From contig SWBL01000073.1 of NCBI GenBank assembly GCA_024195585.1, positions 1-64,000 of the forward strand: 64,000 bases of DNA. Direction: 5' to 3'. Positions 34,607 to 46,341 of the stretch are shown in pieces. The position numbers and the translations under genes are program-made. The notes beneath the pieces are model-generated. The model worked only from the letters and a program-made list of their open reading frames with translations, had not been told where the DNA came from and made no database searches. How positions within the stretch are numbered: the first letter of the stretch is position 1; each line of letters opens with the position of its first letter. The DNA is from Aureobasidium sp. EXF-3400. Its lineage: Eukaryota > Ascomycota > Dothideomycetes > Dothideales > Saccotheciaceae.

Positions 34607-35329
34607 TCATCCGACAAGTAGAGATGTATTGATTTTCAAGAGCCTCTTGATATTTACTTTCACAGAGATGATGGAAAATACGAAGAGCGAAGCAGATTTC
34701 AGGAAATATGAACTTGAATTCAGTGCTTGAGGATTTTGGCATGAACAGAAGAAATACCCGAGCTGTAAACATATTGTTTGTTTTGTCTCGTTACTGCCTA
34801 GAAACAGATAGAAGGTTGTTGAGAAACACCACCTGTATTGACCGTCTTGAGAGAGTTCTCGAATGCAAGATGATCCAGCTTGTTCATAGCCACGAACAAC
34901 AGAACCTTGCACCAACCAAGCCTCGGAGATATTGCGAAAAATCGCAAAAATCTCCTGATTGTTCTTCTCAATTGTGCCCAGTGTATCCAAGATAGAATCG
35001 AGACAATTGAGACGCTCGTAGATTCCTTGGAGACGATCTTCAATATGATCAAAACAGGCATTGGTGCGGTAGAAGTGGCTCTGAATGTCAAGGCTGAGAT
35101 ATTCATAGGGCGAACGAGGCTTATTGAGACGTTCCAGGAGAGCTGTTTGTATAATATCGTTGATATAAATGTTGACAGTGGAGGGGAAGGTGGATGAGTC
35201 TAAGCCTGAGATTTCCGAGCGAAGATGTTGGATGTTGTGTTTTTTGAGATTGCCGGGAGGAACTTTTGCGGCAACTTTGGTGACTCTAGAGGCTCTGGCA
35301 GTAGAGTGGTTTGGTTTTTGAGGTGACAT
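34607..35329 (-). CDS. Possible unknown protein, coiled-coil
   Basis: Minus-strand frame open to 35446; the ATG at 35329 (MSPQKPNHSTARASRVTKVA) is the most sensible start. Residues about 40-145 look helical and amphipathic (LLERLNKPRSPYEYLSLDIQ, EDRLQGIYERLNCLDSILDT). The last 70 codons are hydrophobic and Ser/Phe-rich and may be intron or 3' UTR, because a GTGGTG donor-like site follows DGQY. No family recognised. Coding status is moderate at best. Confidence 0.35.
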   Translation of the reverse strand: MSPQKPNHSTARASRVTKVAAKVPPGNLKKHNIQHLRSEISGLDSSTFPSTVNIYINDIIQTALLERLNKPRSPYEYLSLDIQSHFYRTNACFDHIEDRLQGIYERLNCLDSILDTLGTIEKNNQEIFAIFRNISEAWLVQGSVVRGYEQAGSSCIRELSQDGQYRWCFSTTFYLFLGSNETKQTICLQLGYFFCSCQNPQALNSSSYFLKSASLFVFSIISVKVNIKRLLKINTSLLVG

Positions 35330-35535
35330 CCTGGCGATGTTGTTTAGTGGTGGTTTGTGCATGGGTTGGCTTTGGGGTATGTGTTGGAGTGGAGAAGAGA
35401 TGGACAAGTGAGGCAGGAGGACAGAATAAGTAGCAACAGCAGTCAACAGTGATTCACAGTACGACGCATTGCCATTCCTAAATTAAAGGCTTAGCCTGCA
35501 ATACAACGAGATAGATTGGGTGTAAGAAAAGGTTC

Positions 35536-36770
35536 TCAAATTAACTCAATTAGCATGCGTCCCCACGTGTTGTCCACGAGTCTATACGTGCCATGTCCTG
35601 AAATCATAAGCATGTTATCTCTTCTACTTAGGCAGGGTTTGAATGACAAGAGCGCCAATGGCTGCCAGATTAGACTAATCAGTCTGTAAGGAGTATTGAG
35701 TAGAAGTGCAGTGTTGTAATGATGAGCATATTGAGACCATGCACCCGCATGATACACCAACTGACCTGTCAAGACGTATGCTTGCATTAGATCATGTGGC
35801 TCACCGAAGCCATTGACCAGACATTCATCTAAGCGGCGTTTCTGAGCTTGCATATTGTCCAAGAGGTTCCATCCAACCGCATCAGCAGAGACCAAACGAG
35901 GTGTCATGGACTTTATGATACGAGCAGCGATGTCTGCATCAACACCAGGGAAACGGATTGCTTGTCCGTGCCCAAATACAGCAGCCATGGGCGCAATCAA
36001 TCTCTCTTGACGTGCTCGGCGTTCTTCGGTAGTAAGATCTCCACGATGACTAGGGCTGACCTTCCAAGCGATCTTGCGATCATTCTTGATGACGGATGGA
36101 GTGTACTCGAGTAGGCGCGACTCGCGAGGTGGATGAACGTAGATTTGAGAAGATGGCCAGACATGGATCTCCAGCTGGATTTGGCGGGTGAAGTGTGGTA
36201 GGTCTTGAGCCAGGAAGAGCACACGTTGTACATAGACCCGATCTGACGGGCGATTGAACGAAGGGTTGTTGTCAGGCCATCGGGCCTTGGGTTCCAGGTC
36301 CTCGACGGTTATCTCGATGGCAGGGCTGCGGAAGTTTTTGACTTTCTTTCCAACAGCGATGTAAGGAGCAAAGCCACTGAGAAGTCGTGGGTACTTGAAG
36401 TGGGCAAGAGCGAACTCGTTATGTGAGCGCAGGTAGTTGTAGGTCTCCTCGTATAACTGCTTGTTAGTGCGCATGATGTGCGTGTGGAATGTGTAGCTGT
36501 GTCCTGGAGCATGGCCGCCGGTTGAGTATTTTACATTCTTTCCGAGAAGGAGATAGGAGAAGATCTCATGCTTGATGTCGATTGGCAATGTCGTTAGGGT
36601 GGGTTTTTGATGAACAGGAGCGACTTGAGATCCCTGTGAATCTCTTATGGGTAGCTTCATTGTCCAGATCATAGGCTGAGTCGAGTCAGTTGAGACAGGA
36701 GGAAGGAAGGAAGGACGGAAGTAAATGTGTTTACCTTCTCAGATGTGAAGCTCAGATCGTTTGCGCCCAT
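35536..36770 (-). CDS. F-box-like / 2EXR-type unknown protein
   Basis: Two exons, 36770-36735 (MGANDLSFTSEK) and 36675-35536, intron 59 nt with a long pyrimidine tract ending CTCAG, phase 0, giving 391 residues. Near the N-terminus, LTTLPIDIKHEIFSYLLLGK is an F-box-like helix pair of the kind seen in many Pezizomycotina proteins. It is followed by the usual arrangement of a short loop and HIMRTNKQLYEETYNYLRSH. The remainder has no catalytic motif. Such proteins may act as substrate adaptors of SCF ubiquitin ligases, but for this subgroup that is inference from the N-terminal motif only. The first exon has only 12 codons and its ATG replaces the weaker internal start at 36672. Confidence 0.7.
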
Positions 36771-37685
36771 GCTCACTTCTTTGCTGCTGTTTGCGCTCTG
36801 AAAGCCAAGGCAATGTGAAAGAAACAGAGACCCAAAGAGTCCAAAACAAACTGCGTCAAATTATGTGAGACCGCCAGCCGTTAAGTCATCGCTTGCTTCT
36901 CTTTACGATTGTGATGTACGATCATGCGGCTACCCGCATCTGCTTTATGTGCTCCTACTTTTGTCCTTTTGCTTACTAGTAAGTACCTTTCAATAATTAA
37001 CGTGTCGCCTCGAAATTTGTCTCGGCTCTGAGATCTCCAAAGAGAGAATATCTTTGCCGGAACTTGGCAGAACATACAATCAGCTCCAGCGAACAACTCA
37101 GACCTGGCTTCTGTCAAAATTCAAGGGTGGATGCCTGAGATAGGTATCTTTGATACAAAAATGAAGACTGGCACGTTCATCGAGCGCAGTATAGCCAGTT
37201 CATCTCATTTACCAGATCTTCATTAGTGGCTCAGAAGGCATTCATGAGAGTTCTAAGCATTGTATGATCGTAACGAACTCTTTCGTGCTGGGTAGAGTTA
37301 CTAATTTGTGCTTCGTTCACCATTTGCTTGGTGTACATCAGGAAGGACCGAAAGAGTAGTTCAGAATAGAACTGACCAGACTCTATCAATGTCATCTAAT
37401 AGAGGCGCCAGAGAGTCAAGAGTGGCAACATTTCTGTTGTAGGAAGGTGTCAAGGAAGGAGAAGTGTTGCGTTGAGAAGGTGTGGACGTCGCTTCGCGTG
37501 ATTATGTAAGCTCCCAGTAAGGTACAACCTCTGTCGAACATCTTGAATGTCAACACCTTGAATACAACGACGGTAACGAAAGTATAGATAAAGAAGGAGT
37601 TCATTTTGTCATTACATGATTATTCGTCACTAAACTAAATCACCGAACTCTCAAGGGAGCTTCACACTTTCAACTACCATACTCT
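36771..37685. other. Intergenic, no gene seen
   Basis: Holds the promoter of the F-box-like gene and the 3' flank of the beta-xylosidase. Only short frames. Confidence 0.5.
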
Positions 37686-40216
37686 CTAAGATCCAGGAGC
37701 AAGAACCTCAGAAGCAGCAAGAACGGGGAACTCGCCTCTGCTTCCGTAACCACCGTAGAAGTAGTCAGAAGGAGGGATGGTGGGGCCACCAGATGGGGGC
37801 TGAGGCCACTCATCGAGACAAGCGGGTTGACCGGTCAAGGTGAAGTTGACCATGGTAAGCTCGGGCATAGTGTCGATCATCAAGGCGTAGTCACCGGGGT
37901 AGAGGTAAGTGTTGCCGTGGTCGTCGACACGAGAGAGCGAACCAAGAGTCAGGTTCAGAGTAGCGGTCTGGGAAGAACCACCGGCAATGCTGTGGAGACG
38001 CTGGTAGTTGACAAGAGACTTCTTGGGGTAAGGAGAAGGTCCAAATTGACCAGCGATGAAACCAAGGGCGGCGTAGTCGGAGGTGACGTTGCCGGTGTTG
38101 TGGACGTTGACAGCGATGCTCTCAAAGGCGCAACGGTCCTTGTAGGTCTCGTTGCAGCCAGAAAGCAGGGACGAGATATCGTAGGAGGACTTGGACAGGG
38201 GAGAAATGTCGGCGGAGAACTTGGTGTAGTGCATACCGTAACCGAACTCGAAGACAGCGGTGCCGTTGTACCACTTGTAGGTTCTGCCTGGCGAGCCAGT
38301 GGTGGCGTTGGGGCGGAGAGTCATGTCAGTCATGGGGATGTCAGCGATGTAGTGAGCGGGGTACTGGGTGACAGGAAGACGACCAGCAGGTGCGGTCTTT
38401 CCGGTGATGATGTTGAAAAGAGCGACACCACCATCCTGACCAGGGTAGCCACCCCAGATCAGAGCAGAGATGTTGGCGTTGTTGACGATAGGGGTGTTGT
38501 CGAGCTGGTCACCCATCTGGGCCAAAAGCATAGGCTTGCCGTACATAGCGAGTTCGCCAATGATGTCGAGCTGAGCACCAGTCCAGTTGATGTCCTCACG
38601 GTCCATACCCTCAGCCTCAACGCTGATGTCGACACCGCCGATATAGATGATGATATCGGCCTTCTCAGCAGCAGTCCAGACGGGGAGCCAGTGATCAGTG
38701 GTAGGGTCGCCTTGGCCGCCAGGTCCCTGAGCATAGAAGACCTGGGCACCGGTCTGCTGAGCAGCGTACAGAGGGCTGTGAAGGTAGGTTGGGACACCGT
38801 AGTAGTTACCCTGCATCTGGGAGGTAGCGTTGGCCCAGCTTCCGATCAGGGCGATCTTGGTGCCATTAGAGATGGAAAGAGGAAGAATACCGTCGTTCTT
38901 GAGGAGAACCATACCCTCCTCAGCGGCCTGGAGAGCGAGCTGTTGAGCATGGGTAGTACCAACATCGGACCAAGTCAAGTTTCTGTACATGGCGTTGGGA
39001 CCGTCGAAGTAACCAGTGCGAACGAGCGAAGTGTACAGACGGACCAGGGACTGGTCGACTGTAGTCTGGTTGATAAGACCCTGGCTGTATGCCAGAGGAA
39101 GGTGGTGCTGGTAGTAGGTACCGCAGTCGAGATCAGTACCAGCGTTGAGGGCGGCAGCGGCAGCTCCCTGGCGGGTGTCGCTGAAGTTGTGGGGCAGGAA
39201 AATGTTCTGGATAGAGTCACAATCACTGGTAACCCACTGCTCCTCGTTGGTCCAGCCCCAGTGCTCACGGAGAACATCGTTCAGAAGCCAGGGGTCGGCA
39301 CAGGTAGGAACACCGTTCAAGGCACTGTATGTGCACATGAAAGCTCCAACATTGGAGTCTCTGGCGCAAGAGCGGAAAGAAGGCAAGTAGTACTCGACCA
39401 GATCACGCTGGGGGATCTGGACATCGTTCTGGTAACGAAGGTTGCCGTTCCACGACTCAATGTCGTAGCCAGCAAAGTGCTTGCAAGTAGCGGTGATCTT
39501 TCTGATCTCGGGATCCTCACCACCCTGAAGACCCATGATAAGGGAGTGGACGTAGGAGGAGAGATGGTAGGGGTCTTCACCGGGGGTCTCCTGACCTCTG
39601 CCCCATCTGGGATCTCTGTAAGGGTTGATGTCTAGAATTTGTGGTTAGAATTGACACGTTCTTGCTTTTCTCATGAAGTGGATCGCTTACTTGGTGTCCA
39701 GAAGTCGAGACCCGCACGTCCGTAGTTGTTGAAGGCTCTAGCCTCAGTACTGACGACCTCGGCAACGGATTGAATAAGTGCATCGTCGAAAGCGGCACCC
39801 ATCAAGATGGGCTGAGGGAAGGAAGTGGCAGAGTCGAATTGACCAGTGGCATTGAATGTGACACCAGGAGACGAGGCAACACCGTGAAGGGCTTCCTGCC
39901 ACCATTGGTAAACAGGCAGGCCGAGTCTGGGAACGCCAGGACTGTTGTTTCCAGTAAGGTTCAGCTTCTCGGCGACGGTGAAGGCAGCGACCAAAGCCTT
40001 GGCTCTTGCAACAGGGTCTGTGTGGTGTCAACATAGGGTATCGAGGTGGGTCTATTCGTGATGAAGCATACCTGCGGACTTGTCACAGACAGTGTTGTTT
40101 GAGAGAGGGCCATTGACACAGTCGGGGAAACCGCCTTGGGCAGTACCTGTGAATGTCTGAGCAGAGGCACCTGCTCCGAGCAGTGCCAATGCAGAAAGAG
40201 AAAGTAGAGCAGCCAT
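37686..40216 (-). CDS. xlnD: Secreted GH3 beta-xylosidase
   Basis: Three exons, 40216-40072, 40017-39691 and 39631-37686, introns of 54 and 59 nt, giving 805 residues. Cleaves xylose from the non-reducing ends of xylo-oligosaccharides outside the cell. Signal peptide about 1-19 (LSLSALALLGAGASAQ). GH3 N-terminal barrel: YQWWQEALHGVA, RAGLDFWTPNINPYRDPRWG (across intron 2), GRGQETPGEDPY, KHFAGYDIESWNG, and WVTSDCDSIQNIF, whose SDCDS carries the nucleophile Asp. The C-terminal alpha/beta sandwich has EEGMVLLKNDGILPL and GGVDISVEAEGMDRED. A fibronectin-III-like domain follows VFEFGYGMHYTKF. Many N-glycosylation sequons. The motifs match fungal xylan 1,4-beta-xylosidases (XlnD/Bxl1) rather than beta-glucosidases; the symbol follows Aspergillus. 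Likely induced by xylose and repressed by glucose (see sites upstream). Confidence 0.95.
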
Positions 40217-40282
40217 GGTAGAGGAGGGTGGCCCGGTGGGATTGGGATGCTTCAAGTCAAGGTCAATGAGGGGAGAAGCAGC

Positions 40283-40290
40283 TATATATA
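40283..40290 (-). promoter_or_regulatory. TATA box of the beta-xylosidase
   Basis: TATATATA, 67-74 bases upstream of the ATG at 40216, a usual distance for a strongly regulated fungal gene. Confidence 0.6.
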
Positions 40291-40824
40291 CCAAGTCATG
40301 GCAACCAAACAAAAGACATCGAGGTGGAATGATTCCATGAACGAGTATAGGATCTGCCAACCTTGAGCTTGGATAAAGTCTCTAGCTCAGTGGGGTTTCA
40401 ATTGCGGAGCATCATCTTCTTGCCTTGAGCCTTGAGCCAAGTATGCCGGGCCCCAAGGTCCAAGCGGTGGATCAATGCCGATTGCTTGCTATGGTCAAGA
40501 TCAACACACCCGACCGGGCTGTGAAGGCTTTAGTTCGGCATGAATGCAATTACCAGGATCATGGTGGTAACCTCCGCATCTTCTCCGCAGGGTAAGTGGG
40601 AAGATGGGGGTACTCCACACTTATGGCCTGCCGTAGACTGGAGAAAGGTGTTTGTCATCCATGTCCATCGGGTGCATACAGGTTGCAGGAGGATTTTGGA
40701 TGGAGAGTACGTCATCTCTGAGGCTTCTCAAATGTTGTTTCGGCATGGCGTCCCGCGCGGATGGGTATCTGGCACAAGTACCTGCGTGATCTAGCTGGAG
40801 ACAAGACGAATTAGAAGTGGTGGA

Positions 40825-40831
40825 TTTAGCC
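40825..40831 (-). promoter_or_regulatory. XlnR/Xyr1-type site GGCTAAA
   Basis: Minus-strand GGCTAAA, same orientation as the xylosidase gene, about 610 bases upstream of its ATG. Matches the Aspergillus XlnR consensus exactly. Confidence 0.6.
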
Positions 40832-40934
40832 ACAAGTGAAGCGTGGCTGGCATGGCGGCCATGGGGAGGGTAAAGTGTAAAAGGTGGTAACGGGGTTAAG
40901 GTCGAATCATGTCGGTCGATCGCGTGCGAAGCAT

Positions 40935-40950
40935 TTTAGCCAATTTAGCC
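40935..40950 (-). promoter_or_regulatory. Tandem pair of XlnR/Xyr1-type sites
   Basis: Two minus-strand GGCTAAA words at 40935-40941 and 40944-40950, two bases apart, about 720-735 bases upstream of the xylosidase ATG. Close tandem copies raise the likelihood of real binding. Confidence 0.65.
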
Positions 40951-41527
40951 AGCCAGTGAGATGTGGAGCACCGGTTCTGCCCGCAACGGAGAAGTCAGTC
41001 GGCATCCTTCTCTTGACAGCAGCCATCAAGCATGTCGGCCAAAGGATACGGAAGGTTGAAGCAGGCTGCCACGTCGAGACGGCAAAGAAAAAACTCTTAG
41101 CATGCAGAAAGGCTGGTAAGAGGCAAAGGCATGTTCTCGGTTAGCTGCACAATTGGACCACTTGTCGGGTCTACTAGCTATGCAGCCATGCCAATGGCCT
41201 TCTCGTGACATCTCCGTACGTGTACTCAGTCTTACCAATACTGAGTGCAGCTAGCTGTACGAAGACGAATCCGAAAGACATGTCGCACCGACAGCCAAAC
41301 AGAATGCGACAATCGTGCCGATTGATTTGTGTGCAAATTGAGGCTCTGCGAAGATGATGGAAAGCACAGACGATATCGACCCCAGATTTTTAGCATCTCT
41401 TCGTCATGATTTCATGGAGTTCCAAAGAAACAGACAAGCAAATTGAACGTCGCCCATCCAGCATTGCCAACCAGCAGACTACCAAGGCTAAACCAAGCAA
41501 TACCGAGAATAGTCGACACAAGCAACA

Positions 41528-42246
41528 ATGGGCTCATCAGCATCGAAACCCGCCTCGCGCGTTGCAAATGCCGCATCCAAAGCAACCCGTCAATACCCAT
41601 CCCGCCCATCACCAGCAACCTCGACACAAGCACCACCCGCACGCACATCAAACGCCCCATCCCAGCCCCCGCCGCCACCGGCCGCGAACCGCCAGCCAGG
41701 TCCCACAGTCCACCCACAAGCCCGCGCGAGTGGTCAGCGCAGTGAAGGTAAGTCGTTCTAGCTTGCCTTCTATCCTCGTGTAACCAGGAGCTGACAAGCT
41801 GTGTGCAAACAGAAATCAATCTCGATGCCTCAGATCCAGACTTTGCCCGCTCGCTGCGTCAACTAGGCGCTGTGCAACCAAACCCTACCCTTTCGCCTTC
41901 CTCGACCTTTGCTGCACACCCAAGCTCTCACTTCCCAAATCCATACGGCCAACAAGGCAACAATACAACAGCGCCTCCGCAACGACTAAACCCGGCACTC
42001 CGTGTGTTACAAGCTCGTGCCGAGTTGGCAGGCGAAGCTGAGAGAGAGTTCTTGGAGGCTGGAAAGAGAGGAAGCGCTGGCAGGAGATTCTTGGACGTGG
42101 GCACTTTGAGAAACCTCATCACCTTGAGAGACCAGAGGAATATGAGTGATGCCGAGATCGAAAGAAATTTGGGCTTGAGGAGTGGCACCGTGGCAAAGTT
42201 GGGTCCCAAGGGTCTTGTTGGTGTTGAGGGTATTCAGGACAATTGA
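41528..42246 (+). CDS. Small N-myristoylation/HTH-like protein
   Basis: Two exons, 41528-41747 and 41813-42246, intron 65 nt (GTAAGT donor, GCTGAC branch-like motif, CAG acceptor, phase 1), giving 217 residues. It starts MGSSASKPASR, a good N-myristoylation signal (Gly2, Ser6-like), which would place it on a membrane. A long Pro/Ser/Ala-rich disordered region follows. The C-terminal third is helical: RRFLDVGTLRNLITLRDQRN and MSDAEIERNLGLRSGTVAKL, which reads as a helix-turn-helix pair. Fungal proteins with this ending are annotated as HTH-domain proteins of unknown role; I cannot name a yeast orthologue. Confidence 0.7.
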
Positions 42247-42637
42247 GCAGTCTGAGGTACTGTATATGATTCTGGGCGAATGTTGCATACGAGCAAGCAT
42301 AAAACTGTATACTATTGTAACAATAGCCATGGCAATTCTCTTTGCCCCTGACATCCTCAGCACAGCAGTTCATGGATTGATCCACTACAGCAACCGAGTG
42401 ACCTTGTCCCGATCTCCAAGCAAAGAAAAAGAAAAGCAATACACGAGAGAGAAGGGTATACGTTAAGAAACAGAACCCCACAGAACGCCTTTCCACTAAG
42501 AACTCCCACTTGCATAAATCTTTGGTGAAATAAACCTCTGGATCCCGAAAGTAAGGAAGTTGAGAAGATAGAAGAACACGAGAAATGCGCCGTCGGCAAT
42601 CAATAGAACATGAGCTTCGTCATGTACAAGCAGGTCG

Positions 42638-44518
42638 TCAATGCCAGAAAGGGTTGCGCATGCTTTTGTGAACAGGAGGCGGTCCGAAGTTGGGCATGGG
42701 GATCCAGCTATCAGGTGGAAAGGGTTGTGGCATCATCCGCTGGTAGGGTTGGTATGGCGGCTGAGCAAGCATAGGCATTGCAGGAAGTGGGTAATGGCCG
42801 AAACCGTGTTGCGCGAGGACTGCGGGACCTGGCTGGCTTTGGTTAAGAGGATGAACTCCAGCAGGCAGCAACACGCCGTGACTGCCAGGGAAAAGCGCCT
42901 GAGGAGGTGCAAAGAACACTGGCTGGAGCTGTGGGCGTACAAGATTGCTGTACGGCATATGATAGCCATTTGTCGCTTGGACATAGACAGGTCTTGGATG
43001 CGTGGGAGCCGCTCTGTAGCCATGAGCGGGAGCTGCTGCTGGAGTAGGGTTCGACCTTGCGACTAGCAGCGGGCTCTCGGCCACTTGTGATAGAGAATCC
43101 GAGCTGAGCCAAATGGCGTCGTGCACAGTTGAGCCGATGTTCTAACTCGGGTTCTTCTGGCGAGACAGGAATTTGTGTGGGACAGGAACTTTGACTGCCT
43201 TGGTCTTCTGAAGCTGGCCGTGTGAACGCTTTTTCGAAGGAGCCACGACACGCTGCTGAGCATTCAAGCTGTTTTCGTGGTGCTGGATTAGTTGAACTGT
43301 CCTGGACAGGGCGATGTGAGGTGCAGTGACGAAATGGATCAGCTGCGAGTACAATTGCGATAGCAAATTTGCACGCTTGGTCGGAATAATACAACCAATG
43401 TTTGTCGCTCCGCCATACAACAACGGCTCGAGTGAAGACAAGACTAGCTGTTCAGTGTCGATATTCCAGTCTGTTTTCTTGGAGTGCTTTCCTTGGCCAG
43501 CTGATCGTTCCTGATTTGTTGAAAGTCCGCGAACAATGGCGATGTGGTAGCGCAGTATTTCAATAGCTTTGTTGATGAGAAGACTGACTTCCTCATCTGG
43601 CTCTCCAGCATATGATTCGGTCGGAACCATTTCTTGCTTGTCTTCAGCCTGATCGTATCCAGCGGCAGCAGTTAATAGAGCGTCAACACTGTCATGTTTG
43701 TCCATGTCTGCCATGGCATCGTCAGTAACATGTCTGTGCAGCGAACCGCTTTTTGATTCACCTTTGGGACCGGTTGTAGTCGATGACATGTGATGTATTA
43801 GTGGAGCGTTTGGTATATTCAACCCTGCTAAAGCATGACAAGCATTTTGGAGCCTTTTCATACTGACTTCGGGACTATCGAGCTGTTGCGGTAACGATGA
43901 GAACGAGCTTGACAAGACGATTGGACTTTGAATGTCTTTAACCGGTGGTTCGCTGGTGAGCTCAGTAAAGGTGTCATACACCAAGGCAGCAGCTTCCGGT
44001 AGAGCATCTGACTCTGGTAGGAACTCGGAGTGCACCTTATGACCTTTCTCCGAACCAATGACCGAGTCCAGTGCAGACAGAGAAGAACGAGGGGTATCGT
44101 CGATGAAATTGTTCAAGAAATCAGCACCATAGCCAGCATGCTGGGCTTCGTTAGAGTCAGCATAGTCGCTCTTATCGACAAGCTCCGAAGAGGTCAGCAA
44201 GATGGGATCTGATGAGTCCCCGACCGGTCCTTCGGAAGTCGGAGGGGGAGAAGTTAGTGTCTGTAGAGACATGGTGGAAGCTGTGGTGGTCCTTCGCTTT
44301 TTGGTCAGAGGTTCGCACACATTGTCCAAGTATCTGGCAGGTCTCGATATCTTCCTTTTGGGGCGAGTTAAGGATTCTTCTGGTTCAGAGACTGGTTCTT
44401 TGGGTGGGAATTTTAGTTTTAGGCGAGTCGGCGGACGAGGCTGTCGCGGTTGAGCGACATTGATGGTGTCCTGCGAAGCTGGCGAGGCATCGCCGGAAGC
44501 AGCGTGCCTTCTGGGCAT
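42638..44518 (-). CDS. Unknown nuclear-type protein; in-frame TAG then long extension
   Basis: Main frame from ATG 44518 (MPRRHAASGDASPASQDTIN) to TAG at 43144-43142, 458 codons, single exon; the frame is open 39 codons further upstream. Contains basic NLS-like segments (TRPKRKISRPARYLDN, TKKRRTTT), long acidic/Ser-rich disorder and a helical region near the end (SLLINKAIEILRYHIAIV, LLSQLYSQLIHFVTAPHIAL). After the TAG the same frame stays open for 168 codons to 42638 and encodes a Pro/Tyr/Met-rich tail (MPNFGPPPVHKSMRNPFWH end). A 48- or 54-nt in-frame intron ending GAGTTAG could remove the stop, but its donors (GTTCCT, GTCAAA) are weak. Whether one or two products are made is open. Confidence 0.55.
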
Positions 44519-45180
44519 GTGGAATGTGAGTGGAGCTGAACCTGTGACTGCGAACTGTGATGGCGGAAAAGTTGACTGTTGCTGGATCTGTAGACGGCAG
44601 ACAGCGAACGATGTGCCTTTGTAAGCAATTGGCAAAGTTTAAGGTGTCGGCGTCACGATTTGAGGGTGTTATAACTCTCGCGGATGGCCAAGGCTTGTCG
44701 CATCGAACTAATACAAGATCAAGACATAGTGATTGTTTGATGCCTGGTAGATGACTAGTAGGTAGTATGCAGCCCTTGAAGCGTCGCTCCTTTCTGGCAA
44801 TCATCTGACAGTACGAGGGAAGTCGTGCAGCACCAGCAAGAAGGGGAGCCTCTGCCTCAGCACCCAACGCTCCTTCCCAAAGTGGTAACCATGCTTGCAG
44901 GTATAGCAACAGCCAGTTTACCACAGCAGTCGCATTGCCTCGTGATTTCCTTCGGTCAATTGTCCTTCCGAAATTCTTCATCATGCGTACCGAGTCACGT
45001 ATATATATCATCTATCGCGACATGTGATCTTGTGTCCAGGTCGAGCAGTCGAAGGCCGGCCGCGAAAGATGGCTGACTCGCGTCGTCGCATGGGGCAAGT
45101 CAGCCGAGAGCTGGAGCAGCCAGGTAGCCTCTCGAGCTTCGTCACCAACACTCCCGACCTTCAAGGACAAGACAACAACT
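44519..45180. other. Divergent promoter region
   Basis: Lies between the unknown nuclear-type gene (minus) and the Swp1 gene (plus). No gene supported. Confidence 0.5.
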
Positions 45181-46161
45181 ATGAAGTTCTCGAGTGCAAT
45201 TGTCCTGCCGTTGTTGTCGCTCGGCTCAGGCCTTGCTGCTGCTGCTTCGTGGAGTTTTGAGGATGCCACTCTCAGCATTGCCAGCAAAGGTGCCGGTGTA
45301 GGCGGTGCCCTCAAGGAGAAGTGAGCAGCTACCCTACAGATATTGTCGTATTGCAACACTAATTCTCCCCGAACAGACTGTCTCCCGAAGCCCATCTCAG
45401 CAAGCAGGTTAAGCTTGGTCCCTCCGACTCGCTCAAACTGGTCATGACAACCACCGAGGACAAGACAGCAAAGAGACCTCACCAAGCCTTCCTCACTCTT
45501 CACGAGCCCAAGACTGGCCTCGAGGAATCATTCGTCTTCAATGTCAAGGAGAGTGGCAAGGCCAAGGTCGAACTGGTATGTTATGACTCTTCCCGCTATA
45601 CAATTCTAGGAAACCAGCTGACGCGCGTCACAGTCGCAAAAGGACCTCCCCTTCCAATTCCTCAGCGCAAGCGACCCTCTCCAGGCCAAGCTCCTGATCG
45701 CCTCATTTGGCTCTTCTGACGCCTACTACACACATGCCTTCGACTTGACTGTCACTCGCGACGCCAATGTGCCTCTCAGCACTCCCGAGCCCCCTCTTCG
45801 CTACGGCAAGCTGTCCGAGATTCACCACATCTTCCGCAGCGACCCCAAGTCCTCTCCTACCATCCTATCTAGCGTCTTCACTCTCGCCGTGCTGGCTTGT
45901 CTGCCCGCACTTGTTGGCGGATGGTTGTTCCTGGGCGCCAACTTCAACCACCTCTCGAAAGCCATGAATGCTGCTCCTATCTCGCACGCCCTGTTCTTTG
46001 GCAGCATAGTCGCCATGGAGTTCATCTTCTTCCTGTACTACTCTTCCTGGACTCTCTTCCAGATCTTGCCTCCTGCTGGTTTGGTGGGCACCGTTGCGTT
46101 CTTGAGTGGCAGCAAGGCCCTGGGTGAAGTTCAGCAACGCAGACTTGCTGGTCTGAGATAA
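45181..46161 (+). CDS. SWP1: Oligosaccharyltransferase subunit Swp1 / ribophorin II
   Basis: Three exons, 45181-45320, 45377-45575 and 45634-46161, phases agree, 288 residues. ER membrane subunit of the complex that transfers the 14-sugar glycan to Asn residues. Signal peptide 1-21 (MKFSSAIVLPLLSLGSGLAA), then a lumenal beta-rich domain (WSFEDATLSIASKG, HQAFLTLHEPKTGLEESFVF, DAYYTHAFDLTVTRD). Three C-terminal membrane helices follow, with the conserved EIHHIFRSDPKSSPTILSSV before helix 1, NFNHLSKA between helices 1 and 2, and EFIFFLYYSSWTLFQ between helices 2 and 3. The length equals yeast Swp1 and the short fungal form of ribophorin II. Confidence 0.93.
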
Positions 46162-46341
46162 ACCTGCACTTATTAGATTCACAGCTTCGGGCATTCGGGA
46201 ATCTCTGAAAGCTCATCAAAACATACATTTAGAGACGATATCAAATGTCAAAAAGTACTTCTCGATCAACCAAATACCAATAGTCTGCCCAAGATACGTA
46301 CAACATTAATCATTACATTGATAATGGCACGGGCCACAAGC

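Larger units (their letters stand above)
40217..41527. promoter_or_regulatory. Promoter region of the beta-xylosidase
   Basis: 1.3 kb without a supported gene, between divergent starts at 40216 and 41528. Besides the XlnR-type sites and the TATA box it has several SYGGRG words that could bind CreA (for example GTGGGG at about 40389 and GCGGAG on the minus strand near 40565 and 40583). These are short and only suggestive. Confidence 0.5.

Noticed and set aside
37827..39635. 602-codon plus-strand open frame opposite the beta-xylosidase
   Set aside because: It is the antisense shadow of a highly codon-biased gene. Its product is Val/Gly/Asp-rich with no domain, and the minus strand has all GH3 motifs with in-phase splicing.
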